A stretch of 64,000 bases of DNA, taken from NCBI RefSeq assembly GCF_041260665.1, contig NZ_JBGCCT010000001.1:124001-188000 (forward strand), read 5' to 3'. This document shows, piece after piece, positions 62,487 through 64,000 of this stretch. Source of the DNA: Catenulispora sp. GP43 (GTDB lineage: Bacteria; Actinomycetota; Actinomycetes; Streptomycetales; Catenulisporaceae). A model generated the notes under the pieces. It ran no database searches. It was given only the letters and a program-made list of their open reading frames with translations, and was not told where the DNA came from. A program made the position numbers and the translations under genes. The first letter of the stretch is position 1. The number at the start of each line of letters is the position of its first letter.

Positions 62487-62990
62487 CTACGCCGCCGGAG
62501 TCGGGCGGCCGGGCTGCTCGCCGCCCCTGGCCTCGCCGTACGAGCGCTTGGGCACCATCACCTTGCGGCGGAAGACGCAGACCACGGTGCCGTCCTGCTT
62601 GTAGCCCTTGGTCTGGACGTACACGATGCCGCGGTCGGACTTGGACTTGGACTCGGTCTTGTCCAGGACCTCGGTCTCGCCGTAGATGGTGTCGCCGTGG
62701 AAGGTCGGCGCGATATGCCGCAGCGACTCCACTTCCAGGTTCGCGATCGCCTTGCCCGACACGTCCGCCACGGACATGCCCAGCAGCAGCGAGTAGATGT
62801 AGTTGCCGACGACGACGTTGCGCTTGAAGTCGGTCGTCTCCTCGGCGTAGTTGGCGTCCATGTGGAGCGGGTGGTGGTTCATGGTGATCAGGCAGAACAG
62901 GTGGTCGTCGTACTCGGTGACCGTCTTGCCCGGCCAGTGCTTGTACACCGCGCCGACCTCGAACTCCTCGAAATACCGGCCGAACTGCAT
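62487..62990 (-). CDS. MaoC-family dehydratase
   Basis: A 167-aa hotdog-fold hydratase. It has RYFEEFEVGAVYKHWPGKTVTEYDDHLFC and the catalytic-type MNHHPLHMDANYAEET, then a C-terminal VFRRKVMVPKRSYG. The family includes enoyl-CoA and mesaconyl-CoA hydratases, and the exact substrate cannot be read from the sequence. ATG 62990 is chosen with a purine-rich GGAAGGGATCCGGA upstream. The 392-bp gap to the next gene shows only repeats and hairpins. Confidence 0.85.
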   Translation of the reverse strand: MQFGRYFEEFEVGAVYKHWPGKTVTEYDDHLFCLITMNHHPLHMDANYAEETTDFKRNVVVGNYIYSLLLGMSVADVSGKAIANLEVESLRHIAPTFHGDTIYGETEVLDKTESKSKSDRGIVYVQTKGYKQDGTVVCVFRRKVMVPKRSYGEARGGEQPGRPTPAA

Positions 62991-63292
62991 GCTCCGGATC
63001 CCTTCCGCCTGGTCGCCGCCGGTCGTCCACCGGTCGGCGCTGCCGCTGTCCCCCGTCATCTTCGCGCAGCAGGCTACTCGCCAGTAGTACGCGGGGCGGT
63101 GAGGTCCGCCACGTTCTTGACGAGGTGCCCCGGCTTGATGTGATGCCCGGCGGCGTGACCGACAGCCCATCGGCGGCGATGGCCGCTCAAGCAACGCAGC
63201 GGCCTCGGCGGCAGCTCAGCGGCTCGGCGGGCAGCTTAGTCCGGCAGGCTCGTAGCAGCAGCTCAGCTCGGCAGCCCAGCAACCCACCAGGC

Positions 63293-63371
63293 CTCGGCGG
63301 CTCGGCGGCTCGGCAACTCGGTGGCTCGGTGGCTCGGTGGCCCGGCCGGCCCCGGCCACCACCACCGAGCC
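63293..63371 (-). repeat. Six-unit 8-bp array followed by a hairpin
   Basis: CTCGGCGG twice, CTCGGCAA once and CTCGGTGG three times form an unbroken array at 63293-63340. The last unit also pairs with CCACCGAGCC at 63362-63371 to form a 10-bp hairpin just beyond the stop of the right-edge gene. Related but looser copies extend down to about 63200. Confidence 0.75.
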
Positions 63372-63382
63372 CGCCGCCGAAC

Positions 63383-64000
63383 TCAGTCCTCGATCTCCCC
63401 GTCGCCGGCGTCCTCGTCGGCCACCGACCCGTAGGCCTCCATCTCCCCGGCCGGCATCACCTCGGAGATGTGCGGCGTGAGCTTCTTCAGCAGCAGCGTC
63501 AGCTGCTCCTCGCTCAGCACGTCGCCGACCACCGTGGCGTGCGCCAGGTCGCCGATCAGGGAGGCGGCGCGGGACAGGCCGGCGTCGCGGTCCCAGGCGC
63601 GGTAGGTGGCGGCGCGGGCGTAGCCGCGGGCCACTCGGGCGGCGCCGACGCGGTCGTGGCGCAGCAGCTCCAGGTCGGCGGCGTCCAGGACCTCGCGGCG
63701 GTCCACCTCGAAGATCACGTCGGGGCGCTCCAGGCTGACCCCTATCTGGTCCACCTGCTCGCGCTCCAGGTTGGAGACCGCGGTGATCAGGCCGTTGACG
63801 TGGCGGCCGTGCGGGCCGTAGGCCCACCAGCCCGGGACCTCGGCCACCACCAGGAACTCGCGGGTGACGATGGCCTTGGCGCCGATCGCGCTGGAGGGCG
63901 TGTAGTGCTCCGGGGCCGGGACGGCCTGGAGCTGGAACAGGCGGAAGCCGCCGTCGATGCCGAGGGAGAGCGTCATGTCGTCGGCGATGCCCAGGCCCGC
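63383..64000 (-). CDS. Hypothetical protein, runs to the window edge
   Basis: At least 197 aa, with the frame open to the window edge (AGLGIADDM before the internal MTLSLGIDG), so the true start may lie outside. The readable part has PGWWAYGPHGRHVNGLITAVSNLE, then an acidic, helical C-terminus ending EDAGDGEIED. No domain is recognised. The stop codon is at 63383-63385. Confidence 0.6.
   Translation of the reverse strand, partial: AGLGIADDMTLSLGIDGGFRLFQLQAVPAPEHYTPSSAIGAKAIVTREFLVVAEVPGWWAYGPHGRHVNGLITAVSNLEREQVDQIGVSLERPDVIFEVDRREVLDAADLELLRHDRVGAARVARGYARAATYRAWDRDAGLSRAASLIGDLAHATVVGDVLSEEQLTLLLKKLTPHISEVMPAGEMEAYGSVADEDAGDGEIED

Overview
The window is chromosomal DNA of a very GC-rich actinomycete. 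Almost every gene has a recognisable Streptomyces or Mycobacterium counterpart: a WhiB1/WblE regulator, a SigR-RsrA thiol-stress pair, a DasR regulon, a one-polypeptide CydDC, Ada-AlkA plus Ogt, the mycobacterial-type Rip1 neighbourhood, and many leaderless genes. The gene set suggests a Streptomyces- or Catenulispora-like organism; genus cannot be fixed from the sequence alone. No rRNA, tRNA, CRISPR array, prophage or intact insertion sequence was recognised.

Layout. (1) 0.2-3.6 kb: whiB1 and divergent pdtaS, then bioF. (2) 3.5-14.6 kb: the N-acetylglucosamine/chitin-oligosaccharide regulon. It has nagA, then the minus-strand operon dasA-dasB-dasC-dasD-SIS-family sugar-phosphate enzyme, and divergent dasR, with paired DasR (dre-type) operators at both ends. 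A RibD-C-type reductase and an ECF sigma factor with its coupled membrane protein sit between nagA and the das operon. (3) 14.7-22.9 kb: bioD-bioB, an MmyB-type regulator facing an aldo/keto reductase, an acetyltransferase, a ThDP enzyme, an unknown protein and a methyltransferase. (4) 22.9-29.7 kb: cydA-cydB-cydDC-thioesterase operon for cytochrome bd, then bsaP, the small biotin synthase helper. (5) 29.8-35.4 kb: a 71-aa biotin carrier protein, two overlapping HD-domain membrane proteins, then sigR-rsrA. (6) 35.5-41.5 kb: ylxR-infB-DUF503-rbfA-truB-ribF. (7) 42.1-45.5 kb: an accessory island (ArsR-SRPBCC-reductase, a second MmyB regulator, a GlcG/HbpS-like protein, a sigma-factor pseudogene) splitting the usual rimP-nusA-ylxR-infB operon. 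(8) 45.6-63.0 kb: nusA, rimP, ferritin-like pair, Ser/Thr kinase, proS, ada-alkA/ogt, an unknown two-TM protein, GNAT, ispG, rip1, dxr, DUF6758, MaoC. A gene running off the right edge ends the window.

How the parts fit. Das proteins import and hydrolyse chitin oligosaccharides, NagA and the SIS enzyme carry GlcNAc-6P towards glycolysis, and DasR controls them. BioF, BioD, BioB and BsaP make biotin, and the small carrier is a biotin acceptor. SigR/RsrA and WhiB1 are redox-responsive. IspG and Dxr are MEP-pathway enzymes flanking the Rip1 site-2 protease. NusA/RimP/InfB/RbfA/TruB/ProS form the transcription-translation core.

Three patterns are worth most attention. First, at several gene ends the last 7-15 nt including the stop codon are repeated in tandem downstream, and at two genes the copies put a stop in all three frames. 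Second, seven genes have a TANNNT hexamer 6-7 nt before the start codon and no Shine-Dalgarno sequence. Third, two blocks that are contiguous in other actinobacteria (whiB1-pdtaS-biotin carrier-rsrA-sigR and rimP-nusA-ylxR-infB) are split here with order and orientation kept.
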